From assembly GCA_963735495.1 (NCBI GenBank), contig CAVTLG010000002.1, positions 930,001 to 994,000 on the forward strand: a stretch of DNA of 64,000 bases, in the 5' to 3' direction. Below the pieces are notes generated by a model. The model had not been told where the DNA came from. It was given only the letters and a program-made list of their open reading frames with translations, and ran no database searches. This DNA comes from CAVTLG01 sp963735495. Lineage in GTDB: Bacteria; Chloroflexota; Ktedonobacteria; Ktedonobacterales; Ktedonobacteraceae. Of the stretch, positions 35,839 through 45,166 are shown piece by piece; position 1 is the first letter of the stretch; every line of letters begins with the position of its first letter. A program made the position numbers and the translations under genes.

Positions 35839-37167
35839 GTGAACAATGAACAGGAAGCGGATACAGACGCTATTACAACAGGACCAGAGCAGCGTAAGGA
35901 TGTGGTCACGCTGGTGTTGACCGCTGATAACCATCTTGGATATACAGGCTCTGGACAGCAGCCGCGTAAACGCGAAGAGCGTCAGAAGCGCTTGCGACAG
36001 GCCTTTCAACAGGCAACGAACTTCGCTCTGATGCAAGGCGTTGACCTGTTTATTCAAGTTGGCGATTTGTTTGACACAACGACACCCGATGAGCGGGATC
36101 GCAGTTTTGTAGCAGAACGCCTTGCCCAGCTAAAGCAAGCAGGGATACGCGCTTTTGCTCTTGGCGGCGTCCGTGATACGCCGACGGAAACCCCATCGGC
36201 GCTGGATGAGACAACGCCCGCGCCACAAATGAGCTATGCGCGCCTGGGTGCTCTGCACTACTTTCAGCCAACGCAGAAAAATACGGGGCAAGAACTGGAG
36301 CCAGTTATTGTCGATATACGGGGGATACAGGTAGGTCTCTGTGGCCTTGGAGTGTTGCCCGGTCAGGATAGAGATCCTCTGGAACGCTTGCGCGTGCAAA
36401 GCGAGATCGGGCGCGCCGCTATCCCCATTTTATTGTTGCATGCTCCCATTGAGGGTCTGGTCGCGGATTCATCGTCGTTGGATACCCATGCTCTTGTCTA
36501 TCGTGATAGTATAGTAAAACAGTCAATATTCCGCTATATTCTGGCTGGCTATCATCATAATTACGAACATTTCCGTCTGGGCCAAAGCGACGTCATCGTC
36601 GCCGGAGCCACACAACATGTCGATTTTAGTACGCTTGGTCATGCTCCTGGTTTTGTCTTTCTCGGCCTGGCTGCTGACGGCATACGCTGGTGCAACCATG
36701 TCAATGTTGATGCTTTATCCTTACAGCGATTGACCATCCATACGAAAGATTTGTGGACTGCTGACTCTGCGGTACAACCGACAGAACGCATTCTGGAGCA
36801 GTTGCGTCCGCTGTGTAGCGAGAATGCGATGATCCAACTGCGACTTGAGGGGGAATTGACGCGCAGTGCCTACCATCAACTCGATCTGAACGAGATACGG
36901 CGTTATGGGGAAGAGCATTGTTTTGCCCTGGCCATCGATGATAGTGCGTTGTCTCTTCTGGGGGAGCAGGATGTAGCCTCAGCCGAAACCGGCGAACGTT
37001 TCTCGCCACGCGAAGAACTCATGGCACTGGCCGATGAATGGATCACTGCTACAGAGGATGAGCAAGAGAAGAAAGCGCTGCAACTGACAAAAGAAGAATT
37101 ATTATTGGCAATGGAAGAGATAAAAAGAGGTAACATAGCTGGCATTGTCGAACGGAGTAGACCATGA
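35839..37167 (+). CDS. YhaO-like (Mre11/SbcD-related) metallophosphoesterase
   Basis: A 442-residue calcineurin-type phosphoesterase. Motifs: ADNHLG (D30, H32), IQVGDLFDTTTP (~75), LLLHAPIEG, and GYHHNYE in place of the usual GHxH. The fourth motif, normally GNHD, reads GGVRDTP, so the catalytic His/Asn pair is lost or displaced. Nuclease activity is doubtful. The gene overlaps the next one by four bases, as in yhaO-yhaN of Bacillus and relatives, and the two proteins should form an Mre11-Rad50-like complex. GTG at 35839 is chosen because GGGAG lies nine bases upstream. A long-range start at 35815 has no site. Confidence 0.85.
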   Translation: MNNEQEADTDAITTGPEQRKDVVTLVLTADNHLGYTGSGQQPRKREERQKRLRQAFQQATNFALMQGVDLFIQVGDLFDTTTPDERDRSFVAERLAQLKQAGIRAFALGGVRDTPTETPSALDETTPAPQMSYARLGALHYFQPTQKNTGQELEPVIVDIRGIQVGLCGLGVLPGQDRDPLERLRVQSEIGRAAIPILLLHAPIEGLVADSSSLDTHALVYRDSIVKQSIFRYILAGYHHNYEHFRLGQSDVIVAGATQHVDFSTLGHAPGFVFLGLAADGIRWCNHVNVDALSLQRLTIHTKDLWTADSAVQPTERILEQLRPLCSENAMIQLRLEGELTRSAYHQLDLNEIRRYGEEHCFALAIDDSALSLLGEQDVASAETGERFSPREELMALADEWITATEDEQEKKALQLTKEELLLAMEEIKRGNIAGIVERSRP

Positions 37168-40100
37168 TAATTCTAAAACATGTGACAATCGAGCGTTTCA
37201 GACTGTTGCGTGCGATGAACTTGCATTTCCCTCAGCGGGGCAGCATCCTGATTCAGGGACCAAACGAGGCTGGCAAATCGGCGCTCATCGAAAGTCTTTA
37301 TTTTGCGTTGTACGGCGAACCCCTGTTTGTCAAGCGCGGTAAGCGTTCGCTTGACGATCTGATATTTTATGGTGCGGCCACCGCGCATGTAACGCTCGTT
37401 CTCTCTATTGGCGCAACGGAGTTGACTATTGCCCGTACGCTTGAACGTGGGAAAGGGCAACGTGTGGTGCTGCAAGTGCGTCGTCTGGGCCTTCCTGACG
37501 AGGAACCCATCAGCGGGCTGCAGGCCGCCAATGCGCGCATTATCGCGGAACTGGGGCAGATGGACGGCGAGTCGTTGCGCAATGCATGCCTGATTGAGCA
37601 GAAGGGCTTGAATCGTCTGGAGACTGTATCTGGCAAAACACGCGAAGCCACGGTGCGCAAACTCCTGGGATTAGAGAAACTGGAACAACTAACCGCACAG
37701 CGCTTCAATCTGCTACCGGAGGATGAGCGGTTGCTCAAGGAGAGCGCAGCGCGTTTGCAACTGGCTGAAATTCAAGCGCGCATTCCTCAGCTTAGTGCCC
37801 AACTGGATAGCTTTGAAGCGGCTCTGGACGCAGTCAAAGTTAGCGAGCTCTTGCGCGATATCGACGAGCAGGATGCCGAGATTGCCGAGTTGGAGCAGAA
37901 TCTTGAGCAGATCCAGCGGCGGCGCGTTGAACTTAAAAGTCATCAGGGGCGTGTTCAGCATCTCAAGAGGGCCGATGCTACATTGGCGGAAATCATCGCA
38001 TCCTATGAGGATATGGCCGAGGCACGCCGCGAAATACCTGAGCTAGAAAGGCAGATCGCCGAGTTGGAACGCCGTGAACGCGAGGAGCTACCGAGCCTGG
38101 AGAAGCGCGTCAATGAGTTGGCGGAGCTTACACGCTCATTTGGGACATTGCAGCGTATGTCTAACGACCTTCTGACAGCGGTTGATGCGATCAAAGAACT
38201 CGAGCAAGAGCTTAAGCACTATAATATCGCCCAGCAGGACCTGAAGGTATTAGACGAGCAGATGGCGCATGTCCAGTCGCGTCTGGCCCAGGTGAAGCAG
38301 TCATGGCAAGACCTGGAGGAGCGGCGGCGTACCGGGCGTCCCCAACTGGAGGCGCGACTCCTGCGTTTGAACAATCTGGTAGATCGCCTGGGTGTACTGA
38401 AGCAATTAGAGACGCGTTATACCCAGCGCCTGGCCAGTCGCACGCTAGAAGAAGAGAATGCCGGTCAGTTGAAGAAGGTGCAGAAGGATCTGCGCGAGAC
38501 CGAACAAGAGCTGGCGCTCGTCGAGCGAGAGGCGAAGCAGGTACAGCAGCAGGCCGATGCCCAGGATAAGATCTGGCGGCAAATCAGTATTCGCCGCCAG
38601 CTAGAGGAGTGGCAGCGCCTGAAAAGTTTATCCCTGGGGTTAGCTCAGGCGGAACAGCATGTGCGTGTGGCGCATCAACATCAATCGAAACTCAATCAAG
38701 CAGCCATGGATGCTCGCAGTACGGTTCACCGTTACATGATTATTCTAGGGCTCTGTGGTGTTGGTGCGCTGATTTGTCTCCTGGTGGCTATTTTCACCTT
38801 CCAGCAGCTCTTACTGCTCGCTGTTGTGGCGTTGATCGTATTATTTGCCGTTATTGCAATAGGTTTCGTGAATTACCAGAACTATCGTAAGGCTGTTGAA
38901 GAGGAAAAATCAGCGGATCATGTGCTGCAAGATGCTATCAGTCGTGTCGGTATGATGGTTGCTGCGCGCGAGACGGCTGTACGTATGGCTGGCAGTAGCG
39001 ATGCGTTGCTGCAAGTTGAGAATGAAATTCGTTCGCTGGGTGGTAGCATTCCACGTGCGCCCGAAGAAGCACAGCAGATTCTGGAGCAAACGAAAGACCA
39101 GGGTGATCTGGGTGAAGTGCAGAGGCAGATGAAGGAGAAGATCGAGGCGGCCAACGCTGCTCGTAACCAGGTGAATGTGACGATGGAAGCTGTCGCGGCG
39201 CTACGTAAGGAGCGCGCTCGAACTGGAAGAACAGCGCAAGAAAGAGCGCTGGGAAGAAATTGAAGATAATCTGCGCATCGATCAGGCCTCGATTGAGCGT
39301 ATGCAGCAGGAAATTCTTTTGCTGGCAGGGCAAGAGGGCTTACCCATTTCCAGCATCAATACACGTCTGCAATCCGGTCCGCTGGCTGGTGGCAATTCGT
39401 ATGTGTCGGGATCACTTATTCCCGTGACCGAGGATGAGGCTGCGAATGTCCCTGTGCTGGACGATCTTGTTGATAGTACGATTAAGGCTACAGAGCATGA
39501 AATTGCCTCGCTCGATGGTAAGCTGGATGTCGCAAAAGATCTATCAGCGCAAATGCAAACGTACAAGGATGACCTTGATAAATTGCTCGTGGAGCGAGAT
39601 GCCATTGAGGAGCGCCTGGCACCTTATCAGCAGAGCAGTCCTGAGGAGCAGATTGAAAATGCGCGCGAGCAGCAATTGGTCTTACGCAGCGCGTTACAGT
39701 CACTGCAAGATTCATTGCGCCAGCGCGTAAAGCCACTGGGCGTGAACTTTGGGCAAGCGGCGATCAGCAACGCGGAAACCGTGGCACGCAGGCAATTGGA
39801 AGAAATGCATATTACGCTGGGGAACAGGCTCATGCTCCAGCAGCAGCATGCACATTATGGGGATGTGCTCAAAGAACGCCAGGAGTCCCTTGCTGAGCTG
39901 TATAAGCAACTAGCAAAATTTAGCAACACATTGGGCAGTTGGATTGTACCGCTCAATCCTTTTGCTGAGGCGCTCGTTGCTCTACGGACACGTTGCCAGA
40001 ATGAGCTTGAGGAGGCACGTGAGGAGCATATCCTGAAAGAGCTGGACACACTGCAAGAGCAAGAGGGTGCATCGAAAGTAAAGATCGAGCTGTGTCAGCA

Positions 40101-40995
40101 AGAAATTGCGCAATTGCAGGAGTCGATCAGCTTAGTACTTGTACAGCGCAATCGTCCGAAGTCCAGCAGTTATACCCATGCAGATCTGGCTGCCGTCTGG
40201 CCGCTCCTGAACGAGTATAGCGTCGAGGATCGTCAGAGCCTGCAAGACAAGGTCCGCTCTGTTGAACAGGAACTGGATCACCTGGAGAAACAGGAACTGG
40301 AGTGGAGCACACGGCTGGGTCTGGAAAATACTCCGCTTGACCTGGAGCAGGTCCAGGCACATATGGAGCAGCAAGAGCGTTCCTATCAAACAAAGAAACG
40401 TGGCAATCAGCTGGTGCGGGCGGTTGACCAGCGTCTCTTACGCAAGCTCGTGCCGCGCACAGAATACTATATGCAGCAGATATTACCCCTCCTGACAGGT
40501 GGCCGCTATCACGACGTGCACCTGATCACGGAAGCTGAGGAGGGAACGATCAGCGGAGGACCATTTCAGGTTCAGGTATGGGATACGGCGGCGGGTGAAT
40601 ATGTGCATACCTCTGCACTGTCTGGAGGGGCAGCCGATCAGCTCTCGCTGGCGTTGCGCCTGGCATTTGCCATCGCGACCTTGCCGCGTGACTTGAATGC
40701 AGCGCCCGGTTTTGTGTTGTTAGATGAGCCACTCAGCTCCTTTGATCGTGGTAGAACGCAGGCCCTGGTCAATGTGGTAACGGGTGACGTGTTGAGTCAG
40801 CACTTCGAGCAGGTTATCCTGGTTTCACACAGCAGTGCCTTTGACCCGGCCATGTTCCCTTATCACCTGTACATGGATAATGGCTTGATGGTAGAGAGCA
40901 ACTTGCCAGTTGTGTCCAACGTGCCAGCCGTGGAACTGAATGGCAAGAGCGAGAGTCTCTCTCCTGTAGGGGTAGGGCTGACATCTGCTGAATAA
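37164..40995 (+). pseudogene. YhaN-like Rad50/SbcC-type ATPase with transmembrane hairpin, one frameshift
   Basis: Two frames give one protein of about 1277 residues. The first (699 residues) begins MIILKHVTIERFRLL with Walker A GPNEAGKSALIES (32-39), a long coiled coil, and two hydrophobic helices (RYMIILGLCGVGALICLLVAIF and a second, ~523-569) inside the coil. The second carries coiled coil, signature LSGGAADQLSLALR and Walker B FVLLDEPLSSFD. The break lies in GCGCGC at 39212-39217. Restoring two bases yields KERALELEEQRKKERWEEIEDN across the join. No CxxC zinc hook exists. A membrane hairpin within the coil is the YhaN pattern, so the complex would be membrane-tethered. A read error is possible in this GC dinucleotide run. 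Confidence 0.85.
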
Positions 40996-41001
40996 ATAGA
41001 G

Positions 41002-41046
41002 AGCCCTCTTCAGGTCAGCATGCTGATCCTGAAGAGGGCTTGTTTT
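41002..41046 (+). terminator. Terminator after the YhaN-like gene
   Basis: AGCCCTCTTCAGG and CCTGAAGAGGGCT flank a TCAGCATGCTGA core; TGTTTTG follows. It is palindromic enough to act in both directions. Confidence 0.85.
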
Positions 41047-41159
41047 GTACATATCTGCAACTTGCGCGACTGCTGCCAGTTTTCACCTATTGTGGAGCGA
41101 TTGTAGCGTTTGGCCTCGCAAGTTGTCTTTATCCTCCTCAAAACTAAACGCGTGAACTG

Positions 41160-41225
41160 CCTTAGAGAGTGTTTGCAACGCGCACGCTTTGGTCAGGAGT
41201 GAGCTGAAACCAAACGCTCTCTAAG
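41160..41225. repeat. Inverted repeat after the sbcD gene
   Basis: CTTAGAGAGTGTTTG and CAAACGCTCTCTAAG are near-perfect complements 35 bases apart, directly downstream of the convergent sbcD stop. It could be a terminator without T-tract or a small mobile repeat. Confidence 0.5.
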
Positions 41226-41233
41226 AGATTCTA

Positions 41234-42568
41234 TCACAGGCCTAGTAGAGAGGCGCGCTTCTCGCGCAGATAGTGTGCGATGGCGGCTGGATCATCCTTG
41301 CGCAAGGCTGACTGTTTGAGTTCGCTGACAACAGCGCTCCATTGCTCTTTAGCGGGTAGGTAGCGAGTATCCATGCCAATCAGCTCTTCAAAGATACGTC
41401 GCTCCAGCTCATGCCAGGCTGAGCGGTCGCGTCCATCAATGTCGCCATCATCGGGTACGTAGTCCTGGTCATTGGTATTGTTGTCGATGCGCACGTGCAG
41501 AGGCTGGAAATAGCGGTGTACAAGCTCCTCCATCTGTGGCTGATCCAGCGATCCGGCGTCAAAACCGAGCGTACCCAGCAAATGAATTTGCACGATAGGA
41601 CGCCTCAAGTTTTTGTCCTCATACTTGGGGCCTTCACGACGACAATAGTCTTCGAGGCGATTGTAGAGCGTTTGTGGTTCATTCAGTCCGTCCACGCGCA
41701 GATCGTAGCGTACAAAGGGACGGCGTGTGCTTCTACGATGCTCAGCGTGATGTTTGCGCTCTTTCTTGCCTGCATCAACGATACGCTCGGGCGTATCGGT
41801 ATCGATCTGCACATAGTAGTAGCCACGGTCATCCCACTGTGTCTCTTCAGCGCTACACGTCTCGGTAGAACCTGGATTGTACATCCAACCATCAAACTCG
41901 TAAGGTTTATGTACATGGCCGAGTGCCAGGTAGTCGATACACTCGTGTAGAGGCTGGAACTGTGCCATCGTCGGTAGTCCTTGTACGCGTGCTACAATAC
42001 CGTCCACGCCTGTATGCATAGTGAGGAGACGGTACTTAATACCGTAGGCGTCCTCTTCCACGCGCGCCGACTTCAAGGCATTTGTCATACCTTCCAGGCC
42101 GCGTGCGGTTGCGGCTCCCAGCCAGGGCAGGCCATAAACACGCAGGCTCCCATCCAGCAGATCAACATAGGCACCCAGCATCGTTTCAGGCTGCCAGGCT
42201 GCAAGTTGTGGTGCACCCTCCTGCATCACAGGAGCCAGCAGCATAATATAGCCCTGATAGCAGAGAAATTGCAGCCAGGAAAGGCCATCCCGATAATAGC
42301 TACGGTCATGGTTGCCCTCGATAGCAATCACCGGGATATTGTGTGCTTTGAGCTTCTTTAAGCCTTCGATGGCATGGATCAGCGTTTGTGCATCGATGGC
42401 GCGCTTGTTAAACAGATCACCAGCGATGACCATAAAATCGACATTCCGTTCCAGCGCATCATCGACGACATCCCAGAACGCGCGACTGAAATCGTTGAAA
42501 CGCTCACGTACGCCATATTGCTCATAGCCCAAATGTATATCAGCAACATGGATAAAAGAAGCTCGCAT
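41234..42568 (-). CDS. sbcD: SbcD/Mre11-family DNA repair nuclease
   Basis: A 444-residue exonuclease subunit with all phosphoesterase motifs: HVADIHLG, VIAGDLFNKR, IEGNHDRSY, LLTMHTG and LGHVHKPYE. A C-terminal ~150-residue DNA/ATPase-interaction part follows. With an SbcC partner it would process hairpins and double-strand ends in the cytosol. No canonical SbcC is adjacent; the only ATPase nearby is the convergent YhaN-like protein, which ends 239 bases away. ATG at 42568 follows GGGGAG. The intact motifs contrast with the degenerate phosphoesterase at 35839. Confidence 0.9.
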   Translation of the reverse strand: MRASFIHVADIHLGYEQYGVRERFNDFSRAFWDVVDDALERNVDFMVIAGDLFNKRAIDAQTLIHAIEGLKKLKAHNIPVIAIEGNHDRSYYRDGLSWLQFLCYQGYIMLLAPVMQEGAPQLAAWQPETMLGAYVDLLDGSLRVYGLPWLGAATARGLEGMTNALKSARVEEDAYGIKYRLLTMHTGVDGIVARVQGLPTMAQFQPLHECIDYLALGHVHKPYEFDGWMYNPGSTETCSAEETQWDDRGYYYVQIDTDTPERIVDAGKKERKHHAEHRRSTRRPFVRYDLRVDGLNEPQTLYNRLEDYCRREGPKYEDKNLRRPIVQIHLLGTLGFDAGSLDQPQMEELVHRYFQPLHVRIDNNTNDQDYVPDDGDIDGRDRSAWHELERRIFEELIGMDTRYLPAKEQWSAVVSELKQSALRKDDPAAIAHYLREKRASLLGL

Positions 42569-42604
42569 ACATTCTCCCCACTCTCGAAGCACTATTTATG
42601 CGTA

Positions 42605-43006
42605 TCAGGCCATCCCGAGACCTGTCATCAGGGCGCGCACGGCTGCTGCTACCATAATCAGTGTAGCGATACTATAGAACAGGACCACGCGTCGCTGATT
42701 CTTTTCGTCCGAGGTGAAACTGAGCCATACAAATGGGATACCCAGGGCAACGATTCCACCATAAACGTAGTGTAGATAGTAGAGACCTGTGCCTCCGCCT
42801 GGTTTGAGTCCCATCAGGACCATCGTGACGCCAAAAAGCCCTTGCAACAGACCGAGCACCAGCACAACAATGAGCATAATGCGCCAGGGCTTAATCATCT
42901 CGCGCTTGCGAAAATAGAGAATAAGCCCCCACACACCGGCAGTCAAGGCGGCAACCAGTATCAAGAAGGCGTTAAAAAGGTGCAAGGTAGGAATAATTTG
43001 TGACAA
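42605..43006 (-). CDS. Four-helix membrane protein of unknown function
   Basis: A 133-residue integral membrane protein with about four helices: LHLFNAFLILVAALTAGVWGLILYF, IMLIVVLVLGLLQGLFGVTMVLMG, YLHYVYGGIVALGIPFVWLSF, and VVLFYSIATLIMVAAAVRALM. Conserved-looking His residues in helix starts (TLHLFN, LYYLHYVYGG) recall small haem or copper membrane proteins, but I cannot assign a family. I chose TTG at 43006 (AAGGGGAGTC upstream); a GTG eight codons earlier is possible. It follows sbcD's start by 36 bases in the same direction (upstream gene) so they may be cotranscribed. Confidence 0.7.
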   Translation of the reverse strand: MSQIIPTLHLFNAFLILVAALTAGVWGLILYFRKREMIKPWRIMLIVVLVLGLLQGLFGVTMVLMGLKPGGGTGLYYLHYVYGGIVALGIPFVWLSFTSDEKNQRRVVLFYSIATLIMVAAAVRALMTGLGMA

Positions 43007-43034
43007 TAGAAGACTCCCCTTATGCACAACATAT

Positions 43035-43305
43035 ATTGCCTTGCATTCAGGTGAGCCGAAGGCGCACTCCGCTCCGCCACATGAGCGCGGAGCGCTAGCC
43101 ACGACCGTGGCGTTTTCTCCTTGCAGTCAGATGACCCGAAGGGTAGAGGCGCTACTCTTACTACTGACACAAACGAGGCTATCGCCTCTAGCGCTAGCGC
43201 GCTCATGTGTCAGAAAGGAGATCGCCTCGTTTCTGACTGTCTCAGAGGTTGTGGCGGCCTATCAAGCGGCGGCGGTAGCCGCGTTTCTGAATGCATATGG
43301 GTAAT
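43035..43305. repeat. Large block of interspersed palindromic repeats
   Basis: TTGCATTCAGGTGAGCCGAA at the left and GTTTCTGAATGCATA at the right bracket several sub-repeats: CACATGAGCGCGGAGCGCTA, GCAGTCAGATGACCCGAAGG, and CATGTGTCAGAAAGGAGATC with CGTTTCTGACTGTC. It is the most complete copy of the family also seen at 4141 and 31860. No gene is supported here. Confidence 0.65.
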
Positions 43306-43433
43306 AGTAGATGTCTATGTGCCTGTTTCTTTTTTGTGACGAAATAAAAGGAATGCACCAGACCTACTATAGCGCGAGTGCGCCCGAATAGCAAGAGAAG
43401 TATGACTTAGTGGAGTGACTTGGACGCGTTCAC

Positions 43434-43662
43434 CTGTTGTCAAACGTTTGCTCATCACACTGGAGCAGGGGCACAGGCATCGCTTTACCTGTCCACATCG
43501 CCGGAGGTGGCGGGCGTAACTGGCAAGTATTTTGATTAGCTGAGGGAGAAGACAACTGTTCCTCTTTCCTATGACACTGCTTTACAAGAACAGCTCTGGA
43601 AGACGAGTGCAGCATTGACTGGTTTGGATGTGTCAAATGTCTCCCCAGGCCATGCATCGTAA
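43434..43662 (+). pseudogene. C-terminal relic of a short-chain dehydrogenase
   Basis: The plus strand reads TGAGAQASLYLSTSPEVAGVTGKYFD, a TAG at 43537-43539, then PLSYDTALQEQLWKTSAALTGLDVS and a terminal TAA. This is the end of retinol-dehydrogenase/protochlorophyllide-reductase-like SDRs (EGAQTxxYLATSPEVEGVTGKYF). Nothing upstream encodes the Rossmann part. It is a decayed tail near the repeat block. Confidence 0.8.
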
Positions 43663-43665
43663 ATT

Positions 43666-44406
43666 TTATCCTTTTGGGTGCAACGTATAATAGAGTCCTA
43701 CTGCTGATATTGCTAGTGATACTATTCCGGTAGGTGTGCCCAGATACCCACCAACATAACTAGCGTATAGGTTTCCTTTTGTGAAGTGCCAGTCCCAATC
43801 CCGGTACCAGGGGCGACCTGCGCTGTCACCTGCGTTGTTACTTCTGTTGTCACCTGCGTTTTCCTGTATATTGCGCAAGTCTCGTAACAAGCTGCGTAGC
43901 GAACCATCCTTGATAGCCTTATCGAAAGCTTGTAGCTCTATATCAGTAAGCGGACGATGTTCTGTATGAGTATCTTCATCTTGAGCAGGGCAAATGGAGT
44001 CGCTGCCGCCAGCCATAGAGTCCGTGGGTACGTTCGGTCTGTTGCGCGACCGCCACTCCCGTATCATGTCTCCCAGGCTACCATCCTCGAGAGCACGCTC
44101 GATAAAACTTAGCTGTTCATTGTTCAAGCTAAGCGTATAGTGTTCTGGAAGGGGCACCTCCCTTGGAGCAGGGCGGACGTCTTGGCTGGAGGTTTCAATT
44201 TCATGTGATCTGCGTGCTATGCTGTGGATGCGCTCGATAGCTCTCCTACCCGCTTCTTCGGGGCTGTTTGGATGTGTCCTGCCCCGATGTGATTCTTGTG
44301 ACTGTCGGAAAAGGGGGTCGCGAGTAACATCGAGGTATTGACCTTCCGTGGTTGGAGGACTTAAGTGTGACAGCTCGTGAACGTCGCCTTGTTGCGGTAT
44401 TGTCAT
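43666..44406 (-). CDS. Tail-anchored protein with two internal repeats, unknown function
   Basis: A 246-residue hydrophilic protein with one C-terminal hydrophobic helix (TPTGIVSLAISAVGLYYTL). Two related segments stand out: LSLNNEQLSFIERALEDGSLGDMIREWR and LTDIELQAFDKAIKDGSLRSLLRDLRN, a ~30-residue helical repeat. The linker between the repeats and the anchor is Asn/Gly/Asp-rich (NAGDNRSNNAGDSAG) and its DNA is repetitive. ATG at 44406 follows GCAGGTC. I do not recognise a family. Confidence 0.7.
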   Translation of the reverse strand: MTIPQQGDVHELSHLSPPTTEGQYLDVTRDPLFRQSQESHRGRTHPNSPEEAGRRAIERIHSIARRSHEIETSSQDVRPAPREVPLPEHYTLSLNNEQLSFIERALEDGSLGDMIREWRSRNRPNVPTDSMAGGSDSICPAQDEDTHTEHRPLTDIELQAFDKAIKDGSLRSLLRDLRNIQENAGDNRSNNAGDSAGRPWYRDWDWHFTKGNLYASYVGGYLGTPTGIVSLAISAVGLYYTLHPKG

Positions 44407-44611
44407 TATTTGACCTGCTTTACATACGATAATGTTTTGAAAACGACAAAAACATATCTAGCAACAGAAAAATTAGTTGGAATGCGAAAATTTCCTTTGC
44501 GTTGATCTCTATAAGGAGTATACTACAAAGGATATCAATGCATGATCTGAGAAGGCGCTAAATCGCTCAAAAGTTTCTCAAAGTTTTTTCCAGCGTAATT
44601 CTCAGTGCGTG

Positions 44612-44733
44612 TTTGGGAATGCTGTCAGATTTGGGATCTCTCGCGCTACGCTCTATCGATATGTCAAAAGAGGTAGAAGCAACAGTTTAATCTCAAAATT
44701 CACACATTTCAGCTCAAAATCTGTCCACATTTG
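44612..44733 (+). pseudogene. Possible helix-turn-helix tail of a resolvase/invertase
   Basis: In the gene-free gap 44407-44772 one plus-strand frame reads FGNAVRFGISRATLYRYVKRG and stops about 19 codons later. GISRATLYRY is the typical HTH_7 end of serine recombinases. There is no start or catalytic domain upstream, so at most a relic. Confidence 0.35.
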
Positions 44734-44772
44734 AGCTAATTTACCAGTTGCCCTTATGTCTACTTGTACCGT

Positions 44773-45150
44773 TTACAACGTTTTTAGCATATAGGTATCG
44801 ATGATGCGTATCACATCATCGACGACAAATGGCTTGGGCATCGTGGCATCAATATGCAGCGCTGCTGCCTGTGCTAGCTGGTCTAGCGCGGACATGATCA
44901 CAATCACGTGACGACGACGGTGCTCTGGCTCAGTATTAAGTTGCTGGCAAAGTTCACGACCATTCATGACGGGCATAAGCAGATCGAGGAAAACGAGATA
45001 ATTTTGCGCTGTATGCAATTTTTCAAGCGCTTCACGTCCGTTGCGTGCGATTTCTACACTGTAGCCTTCCATGTCCAGGATATCTACCATCATATCGCGG
45101 ATGACCGGCTCGTCATCAACGATCAGAATCTTTTGCGGCTTGCTATTCAC
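44773..45150 (-). CDS. Single-domain response regulator
   Basis: A 125-residue CheY-like receiver. KILIVDDEP gives the acidic pair Asp12/Asp13. Asp56 in YLVFLDLLMP is the phosphorylation site. Ser87 (MSALD) and Lys106 (MPKPF) complete the switch residues. No output domain is present. It begins 16 bases after the histidine kinase stop and is surely its cognate partner, perhaps passing phosphate on or acting on another protein. Confidence 0.95.
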   Translation of the reverse strand: MNSKPQKILIVDDEPVIRDMMVDILDMEGYSVEIARNGREALEKLHTAQNYLVFLDLLMPVMNGRELCQQLNTEPEHRRRHVIVIMSALDQLAQAAALHIDATMPKPFVVDDVIRIIDTYMLKTL

Positions 45151-45166
45151 TTCTATTCCTTGCTAG

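Noticed and set aside
43430..43657. Minus-strand 75-residue ORF
   Set aside because: It is antisense to the SDR relic, whose plus-strand similarity is clear.
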